This document shows, piece after piece, positions 36,696-45,101 of a stretch of DNA of 64,000 bases. The notes below the pieces were generated by a model. The model saw only the letters and a program-made list of their open reading frames with translations, was not told the DNA's origin and made no database searches. Source of the DNA: Frondihabitans sp. PhB188 (lineage in GTDB: Bacteria; Actinomycetota; Actinomycetes; Actinomycetales; Microbacteriaceae); contig NZ_RJUO01000003.1 in assembly GCF_003752365.1 (NCBI RefSeq), positions 372,001 to 436,000 of the forward strand. Reading direction: 5' to 3'. Both the position numbers and the translations under genes were made by a program. How positions within the stretch are numbered: position 1 is the first letter of the stretch; each line of letters begins with the position of its first letter.

Positions 36696-37582
36696 CTGCG
36701 GCCTCCTGGAGCCTCGGTAGCGGTGGTGCGGGATGGCGCGAGCCGGTCTATGACCCGTGCGATCCGCTTCTTCTTCTCTTCGATCTCGACCCGAGAGCGC
36801 TCGAGCTCGTCGGCGTTCGCGAGCAGGAGCGACTCCTGCTGGCTCCACTCCCCTGCGTAGTACGCGTCCCGGTACCCGCTCGTGACCCGGCACGTGGCGT
36901 CCGCGACCGCCAACTCGACCTCGGCGGCGGAGGGAGCACTGCCTCGGTCGGCATGGCCCGCCAGGCCGAAGCGCTCGGAGACGGAATCGCTGGGCATGTC
37001 GACAGGACGTGTTCCGAGGTCGCTTACCCCGTGCGGGGACATGCACATGGCCCACCGGTCGGATGCCTCCCTCACGGCGGCCGAGGCGGAAGTCGTGTCG
37101 CGCGCCTCCGCGACGAGTGCCTGCGCCAGGGGGATCTCCGGATGATCGGTGACGAGAACGGTGCGAGCCTCGTCCAGACATGCCGCGGAGACAGCGTCTC
37201 GGGCGGTCTCGCGACTCGGAGACCGATCGCGTCTCGGCGCCTGGTGGTAGCCGAAACGAGCCGCGATCTCCTCGGAGAATGGCGTCAACCCGGCCGCGCT
37301 CGTCGTTCTGGCCTCCGCCGTGGTCGGCGGCCGGGAAGGCACCGGCCGATCGATCCCCCTCGATCTCAGGCACCGTGCGACGAGCAGCGCCTCCGCGTAG
37401 CGCTCGTCCGCCGCCGAGTCGTCGACGTACCGGTCGAGCGGAAGGCGCCAGCTGTCGACGTCCATCCCGGCAGCCGCAGAAGCTCGTGCCGACGACGCAT
37501 CCGGGGCGCTGGCCACCACTGCGATCGCGCCACCCATGAGGGCGAGGGCGGCGGCAGAGGCGGCGGCAACGCGAACAGACAT
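36692..37582 (-). CDS. Exported four-cysteine protein (paralogue A1)
   Basis: A 296-residue protein, first gene of the operon. The N-terminal hydrophobic segment (residues 3-26) is a signal or anchor without a lipobox. The four cysteines in ARCLRSRGI, AACLDEART, WAMCMSPHG and DATCRVTSG align with those of the lipoprotein A2, as do RFGYHQ and ERFGLAG. The C-terminal third is a charged helix (ELERSRVEIEEKKKRIARVI). An AGGAG box six bases before the ATG fixes the start. Function unknown; a matched role with the I36 protein is inferred from the repeated A-I pairing. Confidence 0.75.
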   Translation of the reverse strand: MSVRVAAASAAALALMGGAIAVVASAPDASSARASAAAGMDVDSWRLPLDRYVDDSAADERYAEALLVARCLRSRGIDRPVPSRPPTTAEARTTSAAGLTPFSEEIAARFGYHQAPRRDRSPSRETARDAVSAACLDEARTVLVTDHPEIPLAQALVAEARDTTSASAAVREASDRWAMCMSPHGVSDLGTRPVDMPSDSVSERFGLAGHADRGSAPSAAEVELAVADATCRVTSGYRDAYYAGEWSQQESLLLANADELERSRVEIEEKKKRIARVIDRLAPSRTTATEAPGGRR

Positions 37583-37620
37583 ATCGATCTCCTAGACAGC
37601 CTCGTCGGCGAGGTAGGTCC

Positions 37621-37650
37621 ACCCTAGAGAATCCGAAATCTCACATGCAA
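37621..37650 (-). promoter_or_regulatory. Promoter of the secretion operon
   Basis: On the minus strand TTGCAT (complement of 37645-37650) and TAGGGT (complement of 37621-37626) are spaced by 18 bases. An inverted repeat TCTCA-N8-TGAGA (37639-37656) overlaps the -35 box. The first gene starts about 30 bases after the expected transcription start. Confidence 0.5.
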
Positions 37651-37714
37651 ATGAGACGATGCCTCAGCTGCCAGAGCAAGGCGAACGGCCAGCCGCGCGC
37701 CCTACGCTCGGCCC

Positions 37715-38362
37715 ATGACGGTCATCCCCTCCGCCCTCGAGGTCAAGCCCACCTGGCGTGGCTGGATCCACGCCGCCACCTTCCCCGTGGCCATCGCTCT
37801 CGGCGTGCTGCTGGTGTGCCTCGCCAACGGCGCTCCCGCCAAGGCCAGCACTGCGATCTACTTCGGCACGTCGCTCCTGCTCTTCGGCATCTCGGCGACG
37901 TACCACCGCTTCAACTGGAAGCCGAAGGCCAAGCTGCTGCTCAAGCGGCTCGACCACTCGAACATCTTCCTGCTCATCGCCGGCACCTACACGCCGATCG
38001 CCGTGCTGAGCCTCGACCGTCCGCAGGCGACGACGCTCCTCTGGATCGTCTGGAGCGGCGCCCTGGCCGGCATCGCCTTCCGCGTCTTCTGGACCAGCGC
38101 ACCCCGCTGGCTCTACACGCCTCTCTACGTGCTCCTCGGAGTCGGCGCGCTTCTCTTCGTCCGCGAGATGGTGGCGAACAACCCGGCGTCCATGATCCTG
38201 GTGCTCACCGGCGGGCTCCTCTACATCATCGGAGCCGTCTGCTACGGCACGAAGCGCCCCAACCTCGTGCCCGGCGTCTTCGGATTCCACGAGCTGTTCC
38301 ATGCGCTCACGGTGGCGGCGTTCCTGTGCCACTGGACCGCCGTGCTTCTCGTCGCGATCTGA
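37715..38362 (+). CDS. Hemolysin III/PAQR family membrane protein
   Basis: A 215-residue seven-helix protein. The conserved polar positions are SATYHRFNW near helix 2, the LDHSNIFLLIAGTYTP segment of helix 3, and HELFHALTVAAFLCHW in the last helix; the His/Asp/Ser residues form the metal site of PAQR relatives. Bacterial members affect membrane lipids but the reaction is unsettled. It is divergent from the secretion operon. Confidence 0.9.
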   Translation: MTVIPSALEVKPTWRGWIHAATFPVAIALGVLLVCLANGAPAKASTAIYFGTSLLLFGISATYHRFNWKPKAKLLLKRLDHSNIFLLIAGTYTPIAVLSLDRPQATTLLWIVWSGALAGIAFRVFWTSAPRWLYTPLYVLLGVGALLFVREMVANNPASMILVLTGGLLYIIGAVCYGTKRPNLVPGVFGFHELFHALTVAAFLCHWTAVLLVAI

Positions 38363-38428
38363 ACCGCGCCGTGAGCGGGCAGTGCCCGATGCGAGAAATC
38401 AGGGGCGCAGGAACCGCGACCCCGCCAC

Positions 38429-38713
38429 CTACTTGACGTCGCCCCCGCGCAGCTCGTCGTCGAGCCCCGCCGCCGCGCGTGCGGCCTCGTCGCGCTCCCG
38501 CTCGATCTGCTCGCGCACCTCTCCGCGGTACCGCGTGCGGCGCACCCGTCGGGTCATGTCGATGATCAAGAAGACGGTGGCCAGCCCGATCCCGAAGATG
38601 GCCAGGAAGCCGATCCAGCCGGGTGTGACGAGGCTGTCGGGCACGGCCTGCCCACTGGGAGACGGGACGCCCGTCTCGGCCAGGACGGTCGTGATCACGG
38701 CTGCGAGCATCAT
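38429..38713 (-). CDS. Small membrane protein coupled to mca
   Basis: A 94-residue protein with an N-terminal hydrophobic segment, a strong transmembrane helix (WIGFLAIFGIGLATVFLIIDM), and a basic then Glu/Arg-rich cytoplasmic tail (RRVRRTRYRGEVREQIERERDEA). Its ATG overlaps the mca stop (ATGA). The family is common beside mca in Microbacteriaceae as I recall. No function can be read from it. Confidence 0.75.
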   Translation of the reverse strand: MMLAAVITTVLAETGVPSPSGQAVPDSLVTPGWIGFLAIFGIGLATVFLIIDMTRRVRRTRYRGEVREQIERERDEAARAAAGLDDELRGGDVK

Positions 38714-39570
38714 TCGGCGATCCCTGCGAACAGGTCGGTCTCGGGCAGCGTCGACTCGACCTTGGAGTCGACGAGCTGGAAGTCCTCGGTCGGCCAGGTG
38801 CGGGCCTGGAGATCGCGCGAGTGCAAGAAGAAGAATCCGGTCGGGTCGACCTGGCTGGCGTGGGCGATCAGGGCGGCGTCGCGCTCCGCGAACGAGTCCG
38901 CGACGTTCACGTGCGTCGTCGACAGGTCGGGCCGCTCGCCCCAGCGCTCGAACATCTCGTCCATCTGCTTCAGCACCTCGGAGTCGGGCGTCTCGTCTTT
39001 GATGACGTCGTAGATCGCGCGCATCTTGGTGGAGTTCATGATGCGGTCGTAGTAGAGCTTCGACGCCTGCCAGGCGGGCCCGGCGTCGGGGTACCTCGCC
39101 GGATCGCCGGCGGCCTCGTAGGCGGCGACCGAGACCTCGTGCGTGCGGATGTGGTCGGGGTGCGGGTAGCCGCCGTTCTCGTCGTAGGTGACGATGACGT
39201 GCGGCTGGAAGCGGCGGATGATGCGCACCAGGGGCTCGGCCGAGATCTCGACGGGGATCGTGGCGAACGAGTTCGGCGCCAGCGGCTCGCCCTCTCCGGG
39301 CAGCCCGGAGTCGGCGTAGCCGAGCCAGATGTGCTCGACGCCCATGACCTCCTGCGCTCGAGCCATCTCGTACACGCGGAGTCCTGCGATGTCGCGCTCG
39401 GCGTGGGCCTTCGCCTCGAGGTGCTCGTTCAGGATCGAGCCCTGCTCCCCGCCGGTGCAGCTGACGACGAGAACCTCGGCGCCCCGCTTGCGGTAGTGGG
39501 CGTACGTGGCGGCACCCTTGCTCGACTCGTCGTCGGGATGGGCGTGGACTGCCAGCAGGCGCAAGGGCAC
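38710..39570 (-). CDS. mca: Mycothiol S-conjugate amidase
   Basis: A 286-residue zinc amidase of the LmbE/PIG-L family. HAHPDDES carries the first zinc ligands and catalytic Asp, and YPHPDHIRTH the third histidine. The FERWGERPDLSTTHVNVADSF and VDPTGFFF segments fit Mca rather than the deacetylase MshB. It cleaves mycothiol conjugates in detoxification. I start at GTG (VPLRLLAVHAHP), seven bases after GAGGT; the longer frame runs into the divergent promoter. Confidence 0.88.
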   Translation of the reverse strand: MPLRLLAVHAHPDDESSKGAATYAHYRKRGAEVLVVSCTGGEQGSILNEHLEAKAHAERDIAGLRVYEMARAQEVMGVEHIWLGYADSGLPGEGEPLAPNSFATIPVEISAEPLVRIIRRFQPHVIVTYDENGGYPHPDHIRTHEVSVAAYEAAGDPARYPDAGPAWQASKLYYDRIMNSTKMRAIYDVIKDETPDSEVLKQMDEMFERWGERPDLSTTHVNVADSFAERDAALIAHASQVDPTGFFFLHSRDLQARTWPTEDFQLVDSKVESTLPETDLFAGIAE

Positions 39571-39643
39571 GGGGTTACCTCGGATCTTGATCACGGCCAG
39601 CGTTGCTAACCTTCTCCCAAGGATAATCGGACGGAGTTCCACG

Positions 39644-40084
39644 GTGGCCCCCACACCCTCGACTACGAGTGAGCGCGACTCGCGACCCGCCGACTCCGCT
39701 CTCGACCGGCGCTACGGGCGCACACGCGCGTTCCGACTGCGTCGTCGCTGGATCGCCGCGATCGTCGGCGGCGCGTTCGTCGTCGTCTTCGGTGCCTGGG
39801 TGATCTTCGCCGCGTTCGACGGCACCAGCGCCTCGATCGAGACCGACGATGCCGGCTACGTCATCCACGACGCCCACTCGGCGACCGTTCGCTCCGAAGT
39901 CAGCGTCGCGCCGGGTACGAGGGTCGACTGCGCCATCCAGGTACTCAACTCCGGCTTCGACGTGGTGGGCTGGAAGGTCGTCCACTTCCCCGTCTCGACC
40001 AGCCAGTCGAACACCTACACGACCGACCTGAACACGATGAACCGCGGTGTCACGGGCTTGATCGACAAGTGCTGGCTGCCATAA
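39644..40084 (+). CDS. DUF4307 membrane-anchored protein
   Basis: A 146-residue protein starting at GTG with GGAG seven bases upstream. A basic N-terminus (RRYGRTRAFRLRRR) precedes a single helix (WIAAIVGGAFVVVFGAWVIFAAF), then a small extracellular domain with two cysteines (RVDCAIQVLNS, DKCWLP). DUF4307 often lies between mca and greA in actinobacteria, as here. Function unknown. Confidence 0.82.
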   Translation: MAPTPSTTSERDSRPADSALDRRYGRTRAFRLRRRWIAAIVGGAFVVVFGAWVIFAAFDGTSASIETDDAGYVIHDAHSATVRSEVSVAPGTRVDCAIQVLNSGFDVVGWKVVHFPVSTSQSNTYTTDLNTMNRGVTGLIDKCWLP

Positions 40085-40101
40085 GCTCGTCTGATCGACC
40101 T

Positions 40102-40133
40102 CGAGACCGGCCACACGGCCGGTCTCGTTTTTT
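40102..40133 (+). terminator. Rho-independent terminator after the DUF4307 gene
   Basis: An 11-bp perfect stem CGAGACCGGCC / GGCCGGTCTCG with loop ACAC is followed by six T residues (40128-40133). It is the only textbook T-tailed terminator I see in the window. Confidence 0.92.
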
Positions 40134-40185
40134 AGGCCTGGCCTGCAGACTTGCACGCCACGGCAACCGTTTCATGGGAGTACCG

Positions 40186-40677
40186 ATGAGCAACGCCGAA
40201 TCGACCACCTGGCTCTCGCAGGAGGCCCACGACCGCCTGGTCGCCGAGCTCGAGACCCTGAGCACCTCGGGTCGCGACGAGATCGTCGGCCGCATCTCCG
40301 CCGCGCGCGAAGAGGGCGACCTGAAAGAGAACGGCGGCTACCACGCCGCGAAAGACGAGCAGGCCAAGCTCGAAGCGCGCATCCGCACGCTGACCAACCT
40401 GCTGAAGACCGCCACCATCTCGGAGGGTGCGGCCGACACCGGCATCGTCGGCCCCGGCATGCTGATCACCGCCACGATCGCCGGCGACGAGTCGACGTTC
40501 GTGCTGGGCAGCCGCGAGATCATCGCGCCCGGCAGCGACCTCACCGTGTACAGCCCGACCAGCCCGCTGGGTGAGGCGATCACCGGCAAGAAGTCGGGCG
40601 AGAGCACCAGCTACACGGCGCCCAACGGCAAAGACATCGCGGTGTCGATCAGCAGCGTCGAGCCCTACGACGGCTGA
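40186..40677 (+). CDS. greA: Transcription elongation factor GreA
   Basis: A 163-residue GreA. The N-terminal coiled coil carries the acidic tip REEGDLKENGGYHAAKDEQ, which enters the RNA polymerase secondary channel and promotes cleavage of backtracked transcripts. The FKBP-like C-terminal domain has SPLGEAITGKKSGES. The ATG of MSNAEST has GGGAG five bases before. Confidence 0.94.
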   Translation: MSNAESTTWLSQEAHDRLVAELETLSTSGRDEIVGRISAAREEGDLKENGGYHAAKDEQAKLEARIRTLTNLLKTATISEGAADTGIVGPGMLITATIAGDESTFVLGSREIIAPGSDLTVYSPTSPLGEAITGKKSGESTSYTAPNGKDIAVSISSVEPYDG

Positions 40678-40686
40678 GCCGCGCTG

Positions 40687-40730
40687 ACGCGAGAGGGGCC
40701 CGGGTTCGCGAACCCGGGCCCCTCTCGCGT
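40687..40730. terminator. 44-bp perfect palindrome between greA and ilvA
   Basis: The segment is a perfect inverted repeat with 22-bp arms meeting at TTCG|CGAA; the outer ends are ACGCGAGAGG and CCTCTCGCGT. It lies between convergent genes and would terminate both. Confidence 0.85.
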
Positions 40731-40739
40731 CTGCGCGGG

Positions 40740-41981
40740 TTACGAGTCGACGCGCACCGGCGTGAAGCCCGCGTCGGCGAGCCGGGCGAGCACCTGCTCA
40801 GCATGATCCGGCCCGCGCGTCTCGACGCTGAGCTCGAGCTCGACCTCGCTGATCTGGAGGCCGCGGCCGTGGCGGGTGTGCAGCACCTCGACGACGTTCG
40901 CGTTGGCCTCGGAGATCAGTTCCGAGACACGGGTGAGCTGACCGGGACGATCCGGCAGCATCACCCGGAAGTGCAGGTAGCGGTCGGAGGCCGCGAGGCC
41001 CCGGCTGATGACGCGCTCCATCATGAGCGGGTCGATGTTGCCGCCCGAGAGCACGATCACCGTCTTGCCCAGCGCCTGCACCTGCTCGGTCAGCACGGCG
41101 GCGACGCCGACGGCACCCGCGGGCTCGACGACCTGCTTGGCGCGCTCGAGCAGCACCAGGATCGCCTTGGCCGTGTCGTCGTCGCCGACGGTGACGACCT
41201 CGTCGACCACCTCGCGCACGATCTGCCAGTTGAGCTCGCCGGGCTTGGCGACGGCGATGCCGTCGGCGATGGTCGGGGTCGGCACGACGCCGGTGCGCTC
41301 TCCCAGCTTCATCGACACGGCGTAGGGCGCCGAGTTGGCCGCCTGGACGCCGATGATTCGGATGCTTCCGCCGGTCTCGCGCCGCGTCTGCGTGATGGCG
41401 CTGGCGACGCCCGAGATGAGGCCGCCGCCGCCGATCGCCATGATGATCGTCTCGACGTCGGGCACCTGGTCGAGGATCTCGAGGCCCAGCGTGCCCTGGC
41501 CGGCGATGACGTCGGCGTGGTCGTACGGCGGGATGAAGACGGCGCCGGTCTGCTCCGAGAAGTCCCGCGCGGCGCGGAGGGCGTCTTCGACCGAGTGTCC
41601 GCTCAGCACGACGTCGGCGCCGTAGTCGCGCGTGGCCTGCAGCTTCGGCAGGGCGACGCCCACGGGCATGAAGATGGTGGCCGTGATGCCCAGCTCGCGG
41701 GCCGCGAGAGCGACGCCCTGAGCGTGGTTGCCGGCCGACGCGGCGACGACGCCGTTGGCCTTCTCATCGGCGCTCAGCTGCGAGAGGCGGTTGTACGCGC
41801 CGCGGATCTTGTACGACCCCGTGCGCTGCAGGTTCTCGCACTTCAGATAGACAGGCGTGCCGAGAACGGCGCTCAAGAACGACGAGCTCTCCATGGGCGT
41901 CACGTGTGCCACCTGCGAGACGCGTTCCCGCGCCGCATGGAAGTCCGCGAGCGTGGGTCCGGCAAGGATGACGTCAGGCAT
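40740..41981 (-). CDS. ilvA: Threonine ammonia-lyase with ACT domain
   Basis: A 413-residue PLP enzyme. The cofactor lysine is in RTGSYKIRGAYNRL and the glycine loop is GGGGLISG; ASAGNHAQGVALAA binds substrate. A single ACT domain (about 330-413: RVMLPDRPGQLTRVSELI) ends it. The length fits the single-ACT form. It deaminates threonine to 2-oxobutanoate for isoleucine synthesis or catabolism; which of these cannot be decided, since no ilv genes are adjacent. Confidence 0.9.
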   Translation of the reverse strand: MPDVILAGPTLADFHAARERVSQVAHVTPMESSSFLSAVLGTPVYLKCENLQRTGSYKIRGAYNRLSQLSADEKANGVVAASAGNHAQGVALAARELGITATIFMPVGVALPKLQATRDYGADVVLSGHSVEDALRAARDFSEQTGAVFIPPYDHADVIAGQGTLGLEILDQVPDVETIIMAIGGGGLISGVASAITQTRRETGGSIRIIGVQAANSAPYAVSMKLGERTGVVPTPTIADGIAVAKPGELNWQIVREVVDEVVTVGDDDTAKAILVLLERAKQVVEPAGAVGVAAVLTEQVQALGKTVIVLSGGNIDPLMMERVISRGLAASDRYLHFRVMLPDRPGQLTRVSELISEANANVVEVLHTRHGRGLQISEVELELSVETRGPDHAEQVLARLADAGFTPVRVDS

Positions 41982-42053
41982 GGGAAGAGTGTACGGCTCG
42001 AAAGGGTGCAGGAACTCCCGCCCGATGTCACTGGTTCCCCCTAGTCTCGGGGC

Positions 42054-43268
42054 GTGTCGAAGTCCGTCGTCTCCCCCGCCCTCGCCCGTCGCATCGCCCT
42101 CGCCGCGCAGGGGTTCGGCCAGACCCCGGCGGCCGCAGTGGGGACGCGTCAGCTCAACCTGGCCATCGACCGCCTGGGCATCGTCCAGATCGACTCCGTC
42201 AACGTGTTCGAGCGCAGCCACTACCTCCCGCTGTACGCCCGACTGGGCGCCTACGACCGGTCCCTGCTCGACCGGCTGACCTTCGCACGCGGCGGCCGCT
42301 ACGTCGAGTACTGGGCGCATGAGGCGGCTTTCCTGCCGACCGAGTCCTGGCCCCTCTGGCGCTGGCGGATGCACGACTACCGGGCGAAATGGGCGGCCGA
42401 CGAGACGTCCTTCTCGCGCACGAATCGTCCGATGCTCGACTGGCTGCTCGACGAGCTGCGCTCGACGGGGCCGCTGCCGGCAAGTGCCATCGAGGCTGAC
42501 TTCATGGGGCAGGAGGGTTCGAACGTCCGCCGCGGCCCCTGGTGGGGCTGGAGCGACGTGAAGCGCGGCCTCGAGGTGCTGTTCCGCACCGGCGAGGTCG
42601 TGAGCGACGGTCGCAGCCGATTCGAGCGCGTGTACGGCCTGCCCGAGCAGGTCCTGCCCGCCGAGATCGCGTCGCGGGAGGTGTCGCGGGCCGACGCCCA
42701 CCGCGAGCTCGTAGCTCGCGCCGCGGCCGCCCACGGCATCGGCACGGCGTCCGACCTCGCCGACTACTACCGGCTCAAGGCCGTCGACGTCATCCCCGCG
42801 CTCCGCGAGCTCGAAGACGCCGGCATCGTCCAGGAGGTCGAGGTGCCCGGCTGGAAGCGCAAGGCGTTCCTGCACACCGGTGCGCGACTCCCCCGTCGCA
42901 TCGCCTCCGACGCGCTGCTGTCGCCGTTCGACCCGATCGTGTGGGAGCGCGCTCGCGCCGAGCGGATGTTCGGATTCCACTACCGGATCGAGATCTACAC
43001 GCCGCAGCCGAAGCGCGTCTTCGGCTACTACGTGCTGCCCATCCTCCAAGACGAGGCTCTGGTCGGCCGCATCGATCTGAAGTCCGACCGGCAGGCGGGC
43101 ATCCTGCGCGTCCAGGCCGCGTGGCACGAGGCCGGGCAGGCGGTCGACGTGGAGCGGCTCGCGGCGCTCCTCCGGCGCACGGCGGCGTGGCAGGGGCTCG
43201 GCGACGTCGAGGTGACGGGGCGGGGCGACCTGGCGCCGGCAGTGGCGTCGGCGCTGCGGGCCGCCTGA
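42054..43268 (+). CDS. AlkZ/YcaQ-family winged-helix DNA glycosylase
   Basis: A 404-residue HTH_42 protein. Residues 45-47 are the QID of RLGIVQIDSVNVFERSHY, the QxD-type catalytic motif of AlkZ-like glycosylases. Tandem winged helices and the LSPFDPIVWERARAERMFGFHYRIEIY segment complete the family pattern. Members with this motif excise alkylated bases or unhook interstrand crosslinks; the exact lesion here is unknown. It starts at GTG. Assignment to the YcaQ-like (AZL/AZM) subgroup is approximate. Confidence 0.85.
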   Translation: MSKSVVSPALARRIALAAQGFGQTPAAAVGTRQLNLAIDRLGIVQIDSVNVFERSHYLPLYARLGAYDRSLLDRLTFARGGRYVEYWAHEAAFLPTESWPLWRWRMHDYRAKWAADETSFSRTNRPMLDWLLDELRSTGPLPASAIEADFMGQEGSNVRRGPWWGWSDVKRGLEVLFRTGEVVSDGRSRFERVYGLPEQVLPAEIASREVSRADAHRELVARAAAAHGIGTASDLADYYRLKAVDVIPALRELEDAGIVQEVEVPGWKRKAFLHTGARLPRRIASDALLSPFDPIVWERARAERMFGFHYRIEIYTPQPKRVFGYYVLPILQDEALVGRIDLKSDRQAGILRVQAAWHEAGQAVDVERLAALLRRTAAWQGLGDVEVTGRGDLAPAVASALRAA

Positions 43269-43352
43269 CGTCGGTACGGCGGGGCTGGGCAGTTCCTGCG
43301 CCCTGGTTCTGCGCGTCGCACCGGCCGTGCCAGGCCCGCCGGATCGGCAGGA

Positions 43353-43393
43353 ACCCGCCGTCTGTTCGACGGGAATGCGCCGAATCGGCGGGT
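43353..43393. terminator. Hairpin between the AlkZ-like gene and htpX
   Basis: ACCCGCCG (43353-43360) and CGGCGGGT (43386-43393) are perfect 8-bp arms, with a nested CCGTC/GACGG pair. A dispersed motif copy (43292-43301) and a shorter one (43347-43354) lie immediately before. The genes converge here. Confidence 0.55.
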
Positions 43394-43410
43394 GCCCGTC
43401 GAATTCGCGG

Positions 43411-44316
43411 CTAGAAGGTGCCTGCGCTCGACCGCAGCCGCTCGACGCGCTGCTCGATCGGCGGGTGCGTCGAGAAGATGCGCGACATCAGGCCCGGTCG
43501 GGCCGGGTCGCTGATCCACAGGTGGGCCATCGACGAGTTCTGCGTCAGCATCGGCCGCCCGTAGGCGCCGAGCTTCTCGAGCGCCCGGGCCAGGCCCTCG
43601 GGGTAGCGGGTCGTCAGGGCTCCGGTGGCGTCGGCGAGGTACTCGCGCTGGCGCGAGACGGCGGCCTGGACGCCGGCGGCCGCCAGGGGCGCGACGATCA
43701 TGCCCGCGAGGCCGAGGATGATCATGACGGGGTTGCTTCCGCCCCCGCCCTCGCGCCGGTCGTTGTTGCTCCCGCCGAACATGGCGCCGAAAAACGACAT
43801 CCGCACGAGGACGTCGGCGAGGAAGCCGACGGCCACCACCAGCCCGAAGACGATCGTCGACACGCGGATGTCGTAGTTCTTGACGTGGCCCATCTCGTGC
43901 GCCATGACGCCCTCGAGCTCAGCGTCGTCCATGATCTCGAGCAGGCCGGTCGTGGCGGCGACGACGGCGTGCTGCGGGTCGCGCCCGGTGGCGAAGGCGT
44001 TGGGTGCGGGGTCTTGCACGACGTACACCTCGGGCATCGTCATGCCCATCGTGATCGAGAGGTTCTCGACGGTTCGATACAGGCGAGGCTCTGTCGTCGC
44101 GTCGATGCGGATGCCGTGGCTCATCGCGATGGCCTGGCGCGAGGCGAAGAAGTACTGCACGAGGGCGTAGAGGGCGGCCACGACCAGGACGGTGAAGCCG
44201 ATGGAGGGGTTGCTCCAGATGGCGCTGGCGGCGAAGCCGAGACCACCGATGATGACCAGGAAGATCAGGATGATGAAGACGGTGTTGCGCTTGTTCCGCG
44301 CGACGGCGTTGTACAT
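43411..44316 (-). CDS. htpX: HtpX-like M48 membrane metallopeptidase
   Basis: A 301-residue zinc peptidase. Two N-terminal helices (NTVFIILIFLVIIGGLGFAA and SIGFTVLVVAALYALVQYFF) precede the HEMGH zinc motif (140-144), a third hydrophobic region, and the downstream glutamate ligand in REYLADATGA. HtpX degrades misfolded membrane proteins. It lies 19 bp after lemA; LemA-M48 pairs are common. Confidence 0.92.
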   Translation of the reverse strand: MYNAVARNKRNTVFIILIFLVIIGGLGFAASAIWSNPSIGFTVLVVAALYALVQYFFASRQAIAMSHGIRIDATTEPRLYRTVENLSITMGMTMPEVYVVQDPAPNAFATGRDPQHAVVAATTGLLEIMDDAELEGVMAHEMGHVKNYDIRVSTIVFGLVVAVGFLADVLVRMSFFGAMFGGSNNDRREGGGGSNPVMIILGLAGMIVAPLAAAGVQAAVSRQREYLADATGALTTRYPEGLARALEKLGAYGRPMLTQNSSMAHLWISDPARPGLMSRIFSTHPPIEQRVERLRSSAGTF

Positions 44317-44335
44317 GGGGCGTCTCAGCCTCGCG

Positions 44336-44917
44336 TCAGAACTGGACGCGCGGGGGCTCGGCGATCGCCGACGGCTCGGAGACCTCGAAGAAGTCGCGGT
44401 TCGTGAAGCCGAGGCGCTTCGCCACGAGAGTGTTCGGGAAGACGGTCGTCTTCGTGTTGAACTCGCGGACCCCGCCGTTGTAGAAGCGGCGAGCGCCCTG
44501 GATCTTGTCTTCGGTGTCGACGAGCTCCGACTGAAGCTGGAGGAAGTTCTGGCTCGCCTGCAGCTGGGGGTAGTTCTCGGCGACGGCGAAGATGCTCTTG
44601 AGCGACTTCTGCAGGTGGCCCTCGGCGACAGCGGCCTCGGCGGGCGACGAAGCACTCAGAGTCTCGGCGCGGGCTTTCGTGACGCTTTCGAACACGCCCG
44701 ACTCGTGCGACGCGTATCCCTTGACCGTGCTGATGATGTTAGGGATCAGGTCGCCTCGGCGCTTCAGCTGCACCGTGATGTCGCTCCACGCCTCGTCGAC
44801 ACGCACCTTCAGCGTGACCATCGAGTTGTAGGTCGCCCAGAAGTAGATGCCGACGATGACGAGCAGCAGGACGACGATGCCTACCGCGATGAGAATGCCG
44901 ATGAGGGCGGAATCCAT
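44336..44917 (-). CDS. lemA: LemA-family protein
   Basis: A 193-residue protein with an N-terminal helix (ALIGILIAVGIVVLLLVIVGIYF) and the LemA signature YNSMVTLKVRVDEAWSDITVQLKRRGDLIPNIISTVKGYA, a long helical bundle, and FYNGGVREFNTKTTVFPNTL near the end. AAGGAG precedes the ATG. Its role is unknown; the link with HtpX suggests membrane protein quality control. Confidence 0.92.
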   Translation of the reverse strand: MDSALIGILIAVGIVVLLLVIVGIYFWATYNSMVTLKVRVDEAWSDITVQLKRRGDLIPNIISTVKGYASHESGVFESVTKARAETLSASSPAEAAVAEGHLQKSLKSIFAVAENYPQLQASQNFLQLQSELVDTEDKIQGARRFYNGGVREFNTKTTVFPNTLVAKRLGFTNRDFFEVSEPSAIAEPPRVQF

Positions 44918-45101
44918 GCTCGAGTTGCTCCTTGTTGATTCGGCATTCACTATAAACGGGCGGGGTGCGGCCTTCATGTGGCCTGGGCATTCTCGGAGCC
45001 AACTCACGAAGTGGCAGACCGCGCAATCTAACGATTGGTGAAACTTTTCGCGGTTCAGCCCTGGGGTGGATTGACTTGTACCCCGCGCCTTGGCTTACTG
45101 G

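Noticed and set aside
31912-37582. Lactococcin 972-type bacteriocin export locus
   Set aside because: The ABC and membrane genes are reminiscent, but no small bacteriocin precursor of that family and no DUF1430 protein is visible.
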